Source: Deltaproteobacteria bacterium (GTDB lineage Bacteria; Desulfobacterota; Desulfobacteria; Desulfobacterales; Desulfatirhabdiaceae). Taken from it: a stretch of DNA of 64,000 nucleotides. Of this stretch, positions 53,479-61,634 are shown one piece after another. The stretch covers positions 62,001-126,000 of the forward strand of contig JACRBZ010000086.1 of NCBI GenBank assembly GCA_016219185.1, in the 5' to 3' direction. The first letter of the stretch is position 1. Every line of letters starts with the position of its first letter. Under the pieces are notes generated by a model that saw only the letters and a list, made by a program, of their open reading frames with translations, was not told the DNA's origin and searched no databases. The translations under genes were made by a program, and so were the position numbers.

Positions 53479-53997
53479 ATGGGTGAAAAACATATTCGGA
53501 TTTCCTGGCTTTGCTTTCTGATGATTGTTGTCATTGCCGGCTGCGATTCCACAAACAGCAATGATGCAAACAACTTTCATCTGACCATTGCAGCCACTCC
53601 GAACTCCGTGCTGAGCGGTGAATTCAGCGCGATTTCCGCCACCTTGACGAACGTGGACACATCCACAACCAGCACCGGAACCAGCACAACCACCACAACC
53701 CCTGTTTCCGGTTACCCCGTTATTTTTACGATCACCCAAAATACCTCCAAGTGCACGCTAACGGTTGTCAACGGTCTCACGGATGCTTCCGGAATTGCAA
53801 CGGCCATATACCAGGCCGGTTCCATCTCCGGAATGGATATTATCCAAGCCAATATTGATAAAGGTCAGACGACATCGGTTGCAATCTTTGTGAATACTAC
53901 CGCGCCTCCAACTCCAACTCCAACTCCGACGCCGACACCAACTCCAACTCCTACACCGACGCCGACTCCTTCACCGACCCCGACGCCGACAATTTGA
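53479..53997 (+). CDS. Lipoprotein with Ig-like domain and Thr-Pro repeat tail
   Basis: A 172-residue protein. The signal ends in VIAGC (Cys 22), a proper lipobox. An Ig-like (Big_1/invasin-type) domain follows (about 32-138), with the signature GYPVIFTIT, TDASGIATAIY and QANIDKGQT. From residue 143 the protein is an unbroken run of Thr-Pro pairs, a rigid extended stalk or wall-spanning segment. It probably sits at the cell surface. GGAG lies before the ATG, and a terminator follows. Confidence 0.8.
   Translation: MGEKHIRISWLCFLMIVVIAGCDSTNSNDANNFHLTIAATPNSVLSGEFSAISATLTNVDTSTTSTGTSTTTTTPVSGYPVIFTITQNTSKCTLTVVNGLTDASGIATAIYQAGSISGMDIIQANIDKGQTTSVAIFVNTTAPPTPTPTPTPTPTPTPTPTPTPSPTPTPTI
53905..53993 (+). 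repeat. Thr-Pro coding repeat (ACN-CCN)
   Basis: About 14 Thr-Pro dipeptides are coded by degenerate 6-bp units (ACTCCA, ACTCCG, ACGCCG, ACACCG), with one Ser-Pro. The codon wobble varies, so selection on the protein rather than recent DNA slippage seems to maintain it. Confidence 0.9.
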
Positions 53998-54008
53998 TGA
54001 CTACAGAG

Positions 54009-54042
54009 AAAAGGATTAGAGTTTTTCAACTCGAATCCTTTT
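54009..54042 (+). terminator. Terminator-like hairpin after the Thr-Pro lipoprotein gene
   Basis: AAAAGGATT-A-GAGTT pairs with AACTC-G-AATCCTTTT around a 4-base loop, ending in a T run. It lies 12 nt after the stop codon. Confidence 0.7.
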
Positions 54043-54136
54043 CGCGGCAATTGGATTTCGGTTGGGCCATTCATGAACAAACGTCAAGTGAAGTCCAAAA
54101 CATTATCATATTTTATTCTAACAGGTAGTTATTGTC

Positions 54137-54319
54137 ATGAGCGCCATGGATGAACATATTCTGAAAACGACCAAGGAAATTGTTGTTAAATTCATCGAAA
54201 CCGGACGGATTTCTCCCAGTGGGTTTTCTGAATCTTTTAAATCCATTTATCATACCATTGATGAAACCGTAAAAGGGTCAACAGACAAAACCCGAAAAGA
54301 AGAGATCCAGGATGAATGA
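54137..54319 (+). CDS. Small conserved-looking helical protein
   Basis: A 60-residue protein with predicted helices (HILKTTKEIVVKFIETG and SESFKSIYHTIDETV) and a charged C-terminus. The ISPSGFSESFKSIY segment looks like a compact two-helix domain. The ribosome site is weak. It overlaps the start of the next gene by 8 bp, so the two are co-translated. I cannot name the family. Confidence 0.6.
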   Translation: MSAMDEHILKTTKEIVVKFIETGRISPSGFSESFKSIYHTIDETVKGSTDKTRKEEIQDE

Positions 54320-54650
54320 CATTTCCGATAATTTTTCCGGCAGCCAGAAAACCGATCCGGACTGGGAAAACCGAAGGCTTTGCAGCGACGATAGTTGTAT
54401 CGGCGTTATTGGCGCTGATGGCCGGTGCGGGGTTTGTGGGCTTTTGGACCCGAGTGCCCCTCCCGGAGACCCGGAACATTCCACAAGCAGGAACACTGTT
54501 AAGGATGAACCCCGGGAGCCGCCTTCAGAAGATCAGGTTCCTGAACCCCAGGACCCGGGGTGGGAAGATCGAAAGCTCTGCCCCGATGAAAGCTGCATCG
54601 GTACCATTGGCACGGATGGCCGGTGTCGTATCTGCGGCCTGACGGGATAA
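54312..54650 (+). CDS. Protein with two copies of a Cys-rich zinc-finger-like motif
   Basis: A 112-residue protein formed by an internal duplication. WENRRLCSDDSCIGVIGADGRCGVCG (about 18-43) and WEDRKLCPDESCIGTIGTDGRCRICG (about 84-109) are joined by a Pro/Glu-rich linker. Each copy has a C-x4-C and a C-x2-C pair able to bind one zinc. The start overlaps the preceding gene. The function is unknown; protein-protein interaction is the most likely role for such small fingers. Confidence 0.7.
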   Translation: MNDISDNFSGSQKTDPDWENRRLCSDDSCIGVIGADGRCGVCGLLDPSAPPGDPEHSTSRNTVKDEPREPPSEDQVPEPQDPGWEDRKLCPDESCIGTIGTDGRCRICGLTG

Positions 54651-54666
54651 CGGCCTCGGATTTTCG

Positions 54667-54846
54667 CTACTGGTTTCCATAGCCGTTTTGTTCCCCGCAA
54701 TCCGGACACTGCCAGGTAATGCCGTTACAGGACATTCCCCAGAAATTTTTCTCCATGCAGTTCTGGCAGATGGAGAATCCGCACCGGCATCTCCAGCAGA
54801 ACGGCGGATGCTTGCCGCAGCAGGCGCAGGGACTTTCTTTTGCCAT
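54667..54846 (-). CDS. Small treble-clef/RING-like zinc protein
   Basis: A 59-residue protein with five CxxC-type units: CACCG, CWRCRCG, CQNC, CNG and CPDCG, plus a conserved-looking WGMSCNGITWQCPDCG end. It should bind two zinc ions. The ATG at 54846 gives a compact domain; ATGs at 54888 (with GGAA upstream) or 54915 would add 14 or 23 basic residues. It converges on the duplicated-finger gene 16 bp away. Confidence 0.65.
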   Translation of the reverse strand: MAKESPCACCGKHPPFCWRCRCGFSICQNCMEKNFWGMSCNGITWQCPDCGEQNGYGNQ

Positions 54847-54994
54847 TCGGCGTTTTTCTTTGTATGAAGACAGGATGGGTCTATTCATCGGATTTTTCCG
54901 GCCTGTCCGATCCATGATCCCCAGGGATCCCCAGGCTCGCCTCAGTATGCTGAATTATTTGGACTGTATTGGAATTAATTAATATAGGAGCACG

Positions 54995-55576
54995 ATGATG
55001 TCAACCCATACCGAACCGGGTATTTCCCGGGAAGATGCATTTCTGCTGCTGACAAAGCATCTGAAAAATGAAAAACTGGTATCCCACTGCCTGGCCGCTG
55101 AGGCCATTATGCGGGAACTGGCCCCAAGATTTGACGAAAACCCGGAAATGTGGGCCATTGCAGGCCTCCTGCATGACATTGATTATGAAATCACCGACGG
55201 CGATCCTTCCCGGCACGGCCGGGAAGGCGCGGAACTTCTTCTGAATCAGGGCGTATCTCCGGCCATTGCCGATGCCATTCTAAAACACAATGCCGAAGGA
55301 CTCGGCCTTGAACGCACCACGGTTTTTGACCACGCCCTGGCCTGCGCTGAAACCATTACGGGCATGATCGCGGCAACAGCCCTGGTGTATCCGGACAAAA
55401 AAGTCACCAGCGTCAAGCCGCAGTCCGTTACCAAGCGCATGAAAACCCCGCATTTCGCCCGGTCCGTCAGCCGCGACATCATCATGGAATGTGAAACCAT
55501 CGGCATTCCCCTTCCGGAGTTTGTGGCCATCAGCCTCAAGGCCATGGCCGGCATCGCGGAAAGCATCGGACTTTAA
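54995..55576 (+). CDS. HD-domain phosphohydrolase
   Basis: A 193-residue protein with an HD fold: His in LVSHCLAAEA, the doublet in LLHDIDYE, and later HGREGA, KHNAEG and an Asp in FDHALACAET. Single HD-domain proteins of this size hydrolyse phosphate esters or nucleotides with a divalent metal; the substrate is unknown. AGGAG precedes two consecutive ATG codons; the second (54998) has slightly better spacing. Confidence 0.9.
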   Translation: MMSTHTEPGISREDAFLLLTKHLKNEKLVSHCLAAEAIMRELAPRFDENPEMWAIAGLLHDIDYEITDGDPSRHGREGAELLLNQGVSPAIADAILKHNAEGLGLERTTVFDHALACAETITGMIAATALVYPDKKVTSVKPQSVTKRMKTPHFARSVSRDIIMECETIGIPLPEFVAISLKAMAGIAESIGL

Positions 55577-55610
55577 AAATTATTTATGCATCTGCTCCGG
55601 ATGTCTTTTT

Positions 55611-55812
55611 ACAGCCGTCAAACTTGATAAACTCGTAAAAAGTCAAAGGGATGGCAAAGAAAAAAGTTCAAGATCAAGGCGCGCGAGTCCTGAGGAGTGA
55701 GGCGTACTTTTGGGTACGCCTCAATGACGAAGGGTGAAGCGCAACGCAGATATTGGACAGGCGGAACAGCGGAACGCCGTGCCGCCGGTACGAAGCCATC
55801 AAACTTCTATGA
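55611..55812. repeat. Repeat-like non-coding element with internal hairpin
   Basis: The stretch is bounded by near-identical words (GCCGTCAAACTTGATAA on the left, GCCATCAAACTTCTATG on the right). It contains a perfect 10-bp hairpin (TGAGGCGTAC / GTACGCCTCA, 55698-55723). Its style (GTAAAAAGTC, AAGGCGCGCGAG, GAAGCGCAACGCAG) resembles dispersed intergenic repeats common in Desulfobacterales genomes. Only one copy is in this window, so the repeat status is inferred. Confidence 0.45.
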
Positions 55813-55825
55813 TCGGAAACCTGCC

Positions 55826-58501
55826 ATGCCAGCCAAACCCGTTTTGTACCTGATTGACGCCACAGCAACCATTCACCGGGCCTATCATGCCATCCGGGGG
55901 CTGTCCACATCCGCCGGTCTTCCCACAAACGCCGTATTCGGGTTCACCCGGATGCTGATCAAGCTCCTTCAGGACTGGTCCCCTGAATACATTGCCATGT
56001 GTTTTGACAGCAAGGGAAAAACCTTCCGGCACGAAATGTACCCGGACTATAAGGCCACCCGACCGCCCATGCCCGAAGACATGCGGGTTCAGCTTTCCTA
56101 TATCCGGGAAGTGTCGGAAGGCTTCCGGCTTCCGGTCATCGAACTGCCGGGTTTTGAGGCCGATGATCTGATCGGAACCCTGGCGGCCCAAGCCGAGAAA
56201 GCCGGTTTTTCGGTGGTCATGGTCACGGGCGATAAGGATTTTATTCAGCTTGTGACAGAGACCGTTTCGATATGGGATCCCATGAAGGATAAGGTCACGA
56301 ACCTGGATGAAGTCCGCAAGACGTTTGCATTGGAACCCGGCCAGATCATCGATGTGATGGGGCTTTCGGGAGATACCAGCGACAATGTACCGGGCGTGCC
56401 GGGAATCGGCCCCAAAACCGCGCTGTCCCTGATTCAAACGTTTGGAAGCATGGCCAAGGTTTATGAGAATATTGATGAGGTTGCTTCAAAATCCGTTCGC
56501 CAGAAACTTTCCAGCCATAAGGACCAGGCATTTCTGAGCAGGTCCCTGGTGACCATCCAGACCGATGTCCCCCTTTCGGTTCACCTGGAAGATTTCAGGG
56601 CGCGCACCCCGGACACGGCAGCGCTGGCAAAGCTGTTCAAGACCCTGGAATTCCGGCAATTGCAGCAGGAGTATCCGGTTCCGGCCGACCTGAGCCAAAA
56701 AAGCTACGCCGCCGTGATGACCCGGGAAGAACTGAATCAACTGGTTTCAGACTTGTCCGGCGCCCAGATCATTTCCCTGGATACCGAAACCACATCCGAA
56801 GACCCCATGCGGGCCAGGCTGGTCGGCCTGTCCTTTTCCGTAACAGCCGGCCAGGCCTTTTATATTCCGGTCGGCCATGTTTATCCGGAAGCGCCGGTTC
56901 AACTGGATCTCGGCCTTGTCCTGAACGCCTTAAAGCCCATACTGGAAAATCCCGAGATACCCAAAGTCGGTCAGAATATCAAATATGATGCCATCGTCCT
57001 GGCCCGTAACGGCATTCACCTGCAAGGGATTGTCTTTGACGATATGGTGGCCTCTTATCTCATCAACCCATCGCTTCGGGCCCATAGCCTGGATCAGATT
57101 GCCCTGGATCATCTCAACCACAAAACCATCACGTTTCAGGAAGTCACCGGCAAAGGCGTTCATGCCGGATTTCAGACGGTTCCCATTGAATCGGCGACGC
57201 CTTATGCCTGTGAGGATGCGGACATTGCCCTGATGGTAAGAGAAGTGCTGCTTCCCAAACTGGAATCCCTGGGCCTGACGGATCTGCTGGAACGCGTGGA
57301 AATCCCGTTGATCAAGGTGCTGATGCGAATGGAAATGCGCGGGGTCTGCGTGGACCGAGACAGGCTGAGACTGCTGTCCAAATCCTTTGAAAGCCAGCTT
57401 GCGGACATCGAAACCCGGATTTATGCGGCAGCCGGGGAAACCTTTAATATCCAGTCCCATCAGCAGCTCGGGCAGATCCTGTTCGAAAAGCTCAAGCTTC
57501 CGTCCAAGAAAAAGACCAAAAAGAAAACCGGTTATTCAACGGATGTGGAGGTCTTAAACGATCTTGCCATCCACCATGAGCTGCCGGATCTCGTTTTAAG
57601 ACACCGCACCCTTTCCAAGCTAAAATCCACCTATACGGACGCGCTTCTGGATCTGGTTCACCCGGAAACAGGCCGGATTCACACCTCCTATAACCAGACC
57701 GTTGCCGTCACCGGCAGGCTCAGCAGCTCGGATCCGAACCTTCAGAACATCCCCATCCGCACCGAAGAAGGCCGGCAAATCCGTAGCGCCTTTATACCGC
57801 AGGAGGGATGGATCATGGTATCCGCGGATTATTCCCAGATCGAACTGCGGATTCTGGCCCACTGTTCGGAAGACCCCCTGCTGATCGATGCGTTTATAAA
57901 GGATGAAGACATTCATTCCCGGACCGCATCGGAGGTCTTCGGGGGACTTCCCGGTATGTTGACGCCCGAACTTCGCCGGCAGGCCAAGATCATCAATTTC
58001 GGCATCCTTTACGGCATGGGCGCATTCAGCCTATCCCGGGAGCTGGGAATCAGCCAGAAAATGGCCAAGGCCTATATCGATCAGTATTTTAAGCGGTATC
58101 GGGGCGTCCGGGACTATACCGAGCAAACCATAGCACTGGCCAGGCAGACCCAGAAAACCAGCACGCTTCTGGGAAGAATCCGCCTGCTTCCGGATATCAA
58201 CAGCCAGAACAGCAATGTCCGCAGCTTTTCCGAACGGATTGCCGTCAACACCCCGCTTCAGGGAACGGCCGCGGATCTGATCAAACTGGCCATGATCCAG
58301 ATGGATGCGGATTTCTCCGAAAAAGGCTTCCAGGCCGCCATGCTGATGACGGTTCACGACGAGCTGGTGTTTGAAGTCCCGGAACAGGAACTGGAAGCGG
58401 TAACCACCCGGATCCGGGACATCATGGAAGGCGTGTGGCAACTGAAAGTGCCGCTAAAGGTCAATATCGCCTCCGGAAAGAACTGGGCCGAAGCCCATTA
58501 A
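55826..58501 (+). CDS. polA: DNA polymerase I
   Basis: An 891-residue family A polymerase with all three activities. The 5' nuclease domain (about 1-290) has DATATIHRAYHAI and VTGDKDF. The 3'-5' exonuclease domain has intact motifs: DTET, NIKYD and YACEDAD. The polymerase domain has DYSQIELRILAH (motif A), RRQAKIINFGILYG (motif B) and VHDELVFEVP (motif C). It fills gaps and removes primers. The start at 55826 begins the family N-terminus; the open frame upstream runs through the repeat-like element. The 3' end overlaps the convergent ferredoxin gene by 4 bp. Confidence 0.96.
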   Translation: MPAKPVLYLIDATATIHRAYHAIRGLSTSAGLPTNAVFGFTRMLIKLLQDWSPEYIAMCFDSKGKTFRHEMYPDYKATRPPMPEDMRVQLSYIREVSEGFRLPVIELPGFEADDLIGTLAAQAEKAGFSVVMVTGDKDFIQLVTETVSIWDPMKDKVTNLDEVRKTFALEPGQIIDVMGLSGDTSDNVPGVPGIGPKTALSLIQTFGSMAKVYENIDEVASKSVRQKLSSHKDQAFLSRSLVTIQTDVPLSVHLEDFRARTPDTAALAKLFKTLEFRQLQQEYPVPADLSQKSYAAVMTREELNQLVSDLSGAQIISLDTETTSEDPMRARLVGLSFSVTAGQAFYIPVGHVYPEAPVQLDLGLVLNALKPILENPEIPKVGQNIKYDAIVLARNGIHLQGIVFDDMVASYLINPSLRAHSLDQIALDHLNHKTITFQEVTGKGVHAGFQTVPIESATPYACEDADIALMVREVLLPKLESLGLTDLLERVEIPLIKVLMRMEMRGVCVDRDRLRLLSKSFESQLADIETRIYAAAGETFNIQSHQQLGQILFEKLKLPSKKKTKKKTGYSTDVEVLNDLAIHHELPDLVLRHRTLSKLKSTYTDALLDLVHPETGRIHTSYNQTVAVTGRLSSSDPNLQNIPIRTEEGRQIRSAFIPQEGWIMVSADYSQIELRILAHCSEDPLLIDAFIKDEDIHSRTASEVFGGLPGMLTPELRRQAKIINFGILYGMGAFSLSRELGISQKMAKAYIDQYFKRYRGVRDYTEQTIALARQTQKTSTLLGRIRLLPDINSQNSNVRSFSERIAVNTPLQGTAADLIKLAMIQMDADFSEKGFQAAMLMTVHDELVFEVPEQELEAVTTRIRDIMEGVWQLKVPLKVNIASGKNWAEAH

Positions 58502-59604
58502 ATCTTTTCCAGTGTGTACGCGCGCGAACCCAGCCCGATCTTTTCCGCATATTCAAGCTGGTAAGGCCAGTCAATTTCCGGATATACGCCCCGGAACTTG
58601 TCTTCGCCCGGGCCGGTATTGCGGGTCAGACAGGACCCCGGGGCGGCTGTCTCCTGGTTGACCAGATCCACGGATGCCTGATCAATGGCAACCGGGTCCA
58701 GGGATGCCACCATGCCGATATCCCTGACAATGGGCGCATCATTGTGGCCATAACAGTCGCAGGCCGGGGAAACATTGGTGATAAAATTGACAAACAGCGT
58801 TTTCCCTGCTTTTCCTTTTAAAACCCCCATCGTGTATTCCACCATGTTTTCCATAAAGACCGGAACCGCCTGATTCCACTGAATCTGGATCGCCTCCCGG
58901 CCGCAGATCAGAATGCATTCGCCGCACCCGATGCATTTCTGGGTATCCATGACCGCCTTTTTCTCCACCACGGACAGCGCTTTCTGAGAGCAGTGGATAA
59001 CGCAGTCCCCGCAGCCAATGCATTTTTTTCGCTTGATGGCCGGCGACAGATTGGAATGCTGAGCCAGCTTGCCTTTTCGGGAAGCGCATCCCATGCCCAG
59101 GTTTTTGATGGTCCCGCCAAAACCGGACAGCTCATGGCCTTTAAAATGGGCCATTGATATGATGGCATCCGCCTGCGCAATTTCAGCCCCGATATGGACG
59201 TGCTGAAAATTTTTCTGATCAATTTCAACCACAACTTCGCTCTTTCCCCGGAGCCCGTCCGCAATGATGATCGGCGCATCCACCGAAGCGTAGCCGAAAC
59301 CGTTTTGAAGGGCGGTCAGGATATGGGACGGCGCGTCGCTCCGCGTTCCGGCATACAGGGTGTTGGCGTCGGTCAGAAAAGGAAATGCGCCTTCGGTCCG
59401 GATCAATTGAACCATTTTCCGGACAAAAACCGATCGGATGAACGCGGCATTGCCGGCTTCCCCAAAATGCAGCTTCACCGCAACCAGATCCCTGGGTTTC
59501 ACGGCCGTGGCAAGCCCTGCGGTTTGAACCAGCCGCCCGACCTTGTTCACCAGGTTTTCCTTGTGCGTGGACCGAAGATCCGCAAAATAGACGATGCTTT
59601 TCAT
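58498..59604 (-). CDS. DUF362 protein with two 4Fe-4S ferredoxin motifs
   Basis: A 368-residue protein. The DUF362 parts (VAVKLHFGEAGN, LTDANTLYAGTR, MAHFKGHELSGFGGTIKNLGMG) flank a central double ferredoxin domain (CIGCGDCVIHCSQKAL, CIGCGECILICGREAI; about 190-250). The C-terminal part has CDCYGHNDAPIVRDIG. Such proteins are frequent in anaerobes and are presumed redox or cofactor enzymes, but the reaction is unknown. GGGGGAA precedes the ATG. It is monocistronic and convergent with polA. Confidence 0.9.
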   Translation of the reverse strand: MKSIVYFADLRSTHKENLVNKVGRLVQTAGLATAVKPRDLVAVKLHFGEAGNAAFIRSVFVRKMVQLIRTEGAFPFLTDANTLYAGTRSDAPSHILTALQNGFGYASVDAPIIIADGLRGKSEVVVEIDQKNFQHVHIGAEIAQADAIISMAHFKGHELSGFGGTIKNLGMGCASRKGKLAQHSNLSPAIKRKKCIGCGDCVIHCSQKALSVVEKKAVMDTQKCIGCGECILICGREAIQIQWNQAVPVFMENMVEYTMGVLKGKAGKTLFVNFITNVSPACDCYGHNDAPIVRDIGMVASLDPVAIDQASVDLVNQETAAPGSCLTRNTGPGEDKFRGVYPEIDWPYQLEYAEKIGLGSRAYTLEKI

Positions 59605-59832
59605 AATTCCCCCAGTAATAATTGATGACGGAAATCGAGAAATATCATTTGAAAAGAGAAAGACAAAGAAATCCGCTTTTCAAAATGGATACTGTCGATC
59701 CAACCTTGGCGGGTTGAATGGATGTTCTGGATATAAAATACACAGTTCCGATATGACCATTAGCCGGTGATTCAGCTTCGAATCCCCATTTTCACTGCTT
59801 GATAACCATATTTTTACGAAAAAAAACACCTT

Positions 59833-59848
59833 TGGCATATAGATTGCT
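59833..59848 (+). promoter_or_regulatory. Sigma-54 (RpoN) promoter of the ZraP-like gene
   Basis: TGGCAT-A-TAGA-TTGCT matches the consensus TGGCAYRNNNNTTGCW at every defined position, with GG at -24 and GC at -12. It lies 59 nt upstream of the ATG at 59907. In E. coli zraP is also sigma-54 dependent. The rest of the 300-bp upstream gap (59605-59906) holds no gene; an activator would be expected to bind there. Confidence 0.75.
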
Positions 59849-59906
59849 TTACACAAGGCCGTTGTCGCAAATTCACTTATATTTACCAAAAACAAGAGAG
59901 GTTGTC

Positions 59907-60380
59907 ATGAAAAAACATTTATTTTCAAGAATGGTTGTGGTAGGGGCTGTAGTCGTGCTGATGGGCTTTGGAATGAACGCATTTGCCGGAATGAACAAAG
60001 GCCCTGGAAATCCAGGAATGGGCGCTGCGGGCGCCAACCTGACCGAAGATCAGATCAAACAAATGGAATCGGAGCGGAATGCATTTCAGACGGCCACGCA
60101 GGGTATCCGCCAGCAGCTCAACGAAAAAAGACTGACATTGCAGACAGAACTGGCCAAGACGACTCCGGATGCCGCAACCTGCACGGCGCTTCAAAAGGAA
60201 ATCTCCGATCTTCAATCCCAATTTGATCAGAAACGTCTGACACATATTCTTGCAATGAAAAAAATTGATCCCAATTTTACCGAAGGCAGAGGCATGGGCC
60301 CCGGGATGGGGCATCCCATGGGACAACCCATGGGTCATGGCATGGGTAATAGCCCTTTCGGTAGCGGGCAGACCAATTAA
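59907..60380 (+). CDS. Periplasmic Spy/ZraP-like metal-stress chaperone
   Basis: A 157-residue protein with a signal peptide (MGFGMNAFA). A Leu/Gln-rich helical hairpin (LTEDQIKQMESERNAFQTAT to LQKEISDLQSQFDQKRLTH) is typical of the CpxP/Spy/ZraP family, and the Gly/Met/His tail (GMGPGMGHPMGQPMGHGM) could bind metal. ZraP-type proteins protect the envelope against zinc and membrane stress. AGAGAGG precedes the ATG. A sigma-54 promoter lies upstream, but no zraS/zraR-like pair is in the window. Confidence 0.82.
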   Translation: MKKHLFSRMVVVGAVVVLMGFGMNAFAGMNKGPGNPGMGAAGANLTEDQIKQMESERNAFQTATQGIRQQLNEKRLTLQTELAKTTPDAATCTALQKEISDLQSQFDQKRLTHILAMKKIDPNFTEGRGMGPGMGHPMGQPMGHGMGNSPFGSGQTN

Positions 60381-60495
60381 AGTCTCGCCTGACCCGGAAG
60401 CCGGAATTACCGGATCGTTGTTCCCTTTTTTCCGATATGAGGGGAATAGCGGTCCGTGCCGCTGATCTGTCTGCCGAATCTGGAGAAACATTGAA

Positions 60496-61497
60496 ATGAC
60501 AACGAAATTTTCTTTGGCGCAAAAGGCCGGGCAGCGGCTGATGGTGGGTTTTGACGGAAAATCCTTTAATTCGGACCTGGAATATCTGATCGGGACATTA
60601 AAGGTCGGCGGCATTATTCTTTTTTCCAGAAACCTGGGACTCCCGGATCACATCCGGCGATTGTGCAGCGATGTTCAGGATTACGCCAGAAGTTCGGGCC
60701 AGCCGCCGCTTATCATTGCCATTGATCAGGAAGGCGGACAGGTGGCCCGGCTGAAGGCCCCCTTTTTTTCGGAATTTCCCGGTAATCCGGCCGTGAAAAC
60801 CCGGGATGATGCCCTCAATTTTGCCCGTGTGACCGCATCCGAACTCCGGTCCATCGGCGTCAACATGAATTACGCCCCGGTCCTGGACGTAACGCGTCCC
60901 GATATCCCGGGCATCATGGCCGGCAGGTCCTTTGGAAGCGATCCGCATCAAGTTGCGGCGCTTGGAACGGCCGTCATCGATACGCTTGAAGAAAACGGCA
61001 TTCTGTCCGTGGCCAAGCATTTTCCCGGCATCGGACGCACCATTCTGGATTCGCATCTGGAGCTTCCGGTAGTAAAAGAAGACCAACCCGATCTGGATTC
61101 CTGCGATCTGATCCCCTTTCAGGCTGCCATCCAAAGCAGGGTCAGCGGCATCATGCTGTCCCACATCCTCTATGAAAAACTGGATCCCCTCTGGCCGGCC
61201 AGCCTTTCCGTTTCCATCGCAAGAGACCTACTGCGCGTACGGATGCAATACACGGGTCTGGTGATGACCGATGATCTGGACATGGGAGCCATTACCCGGC
61301 ACTATGCGCTGGATACCGCCGTGGATCAGGCCCTGTTATCCGAAATCGACCAGATCCTGATCTGCCACAAAAGTCCCGCCATCGAAGCTGCCTTTGAACA
61401 GATCCAGAAACGCATCCGGGATGATGCATCCCTGGATGCCCTCAGCGATCAATCCGTTCAGCGGATCATGGCTGCAAAAAACAGAATCAGATCTTAG
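60496..61497 (+). CDS. nagZ: Beta-N-acetylhexosaminidase (glycoside hydrolase family 3)
   Basis: A 333-residue single-domain GH3 enzyme. It contains AIDQEGGQVARL, KHFPGIGRTILDSHLELP (substrate-binding KH and catalytic DSH) and VMTDDLDMGAI with the nucleophile Asp. The usual GHG is GIG here. NagZ removes GlcNAc from muropeptides in the cytoplasm during peptidoglycan recycling; no signal peptide is present, which fits. TGGAG precedes the ATG. Confidence 0.92.
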   Translation: MTTKFSLAQKAGQRLMVGFDGKSFNSDLEYLIGTLKVGGIILFSRNLGLPDHIRRLCSDVQDYARSSGQPPLIIAIDQEGGQVARLKAPFFSEFPGNPAVKTRDDALNFARVTASELRSIGVNMNYAPVLDVTRPDIPGIMAGRSFGSDPHQVAALGTAVIDTLEENGILSVAKHFPGIGRTILDSHLELPVVKEDQPDLDSCDLIPFQAAIQSRVSGIMLSHILYEKLDPLWPASLSVSIARDLLRVRMQYTGLVMTDDLDMGAITRHYALDTAVDQALLSEIDQILICHKSPAIEAAFEQIQKRIRDDASLDALSDQSVQRIMAAKNRIRS

Positions 61498-61634
61498 AAC
61501 CTCGGCCTATGGCTGTCTCAATACGGAACTTTCCACGGGTAATGGTCGGCGCCCATTGATAACATGGCGATATTACAAACGATTGCCTGCAAAAAGAACA
61601 TCTGCCGGCAGGCGTTTAGAAGATAGACGGCAGG

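Noticed and set aside
53905..53993. Repeats considered as a CRISPR array
   Set aside because: They are 6-bp Thr-Pro codon pairs inside a reading frame, with no spacers. No CRISPR array was seen anywhere in the window.
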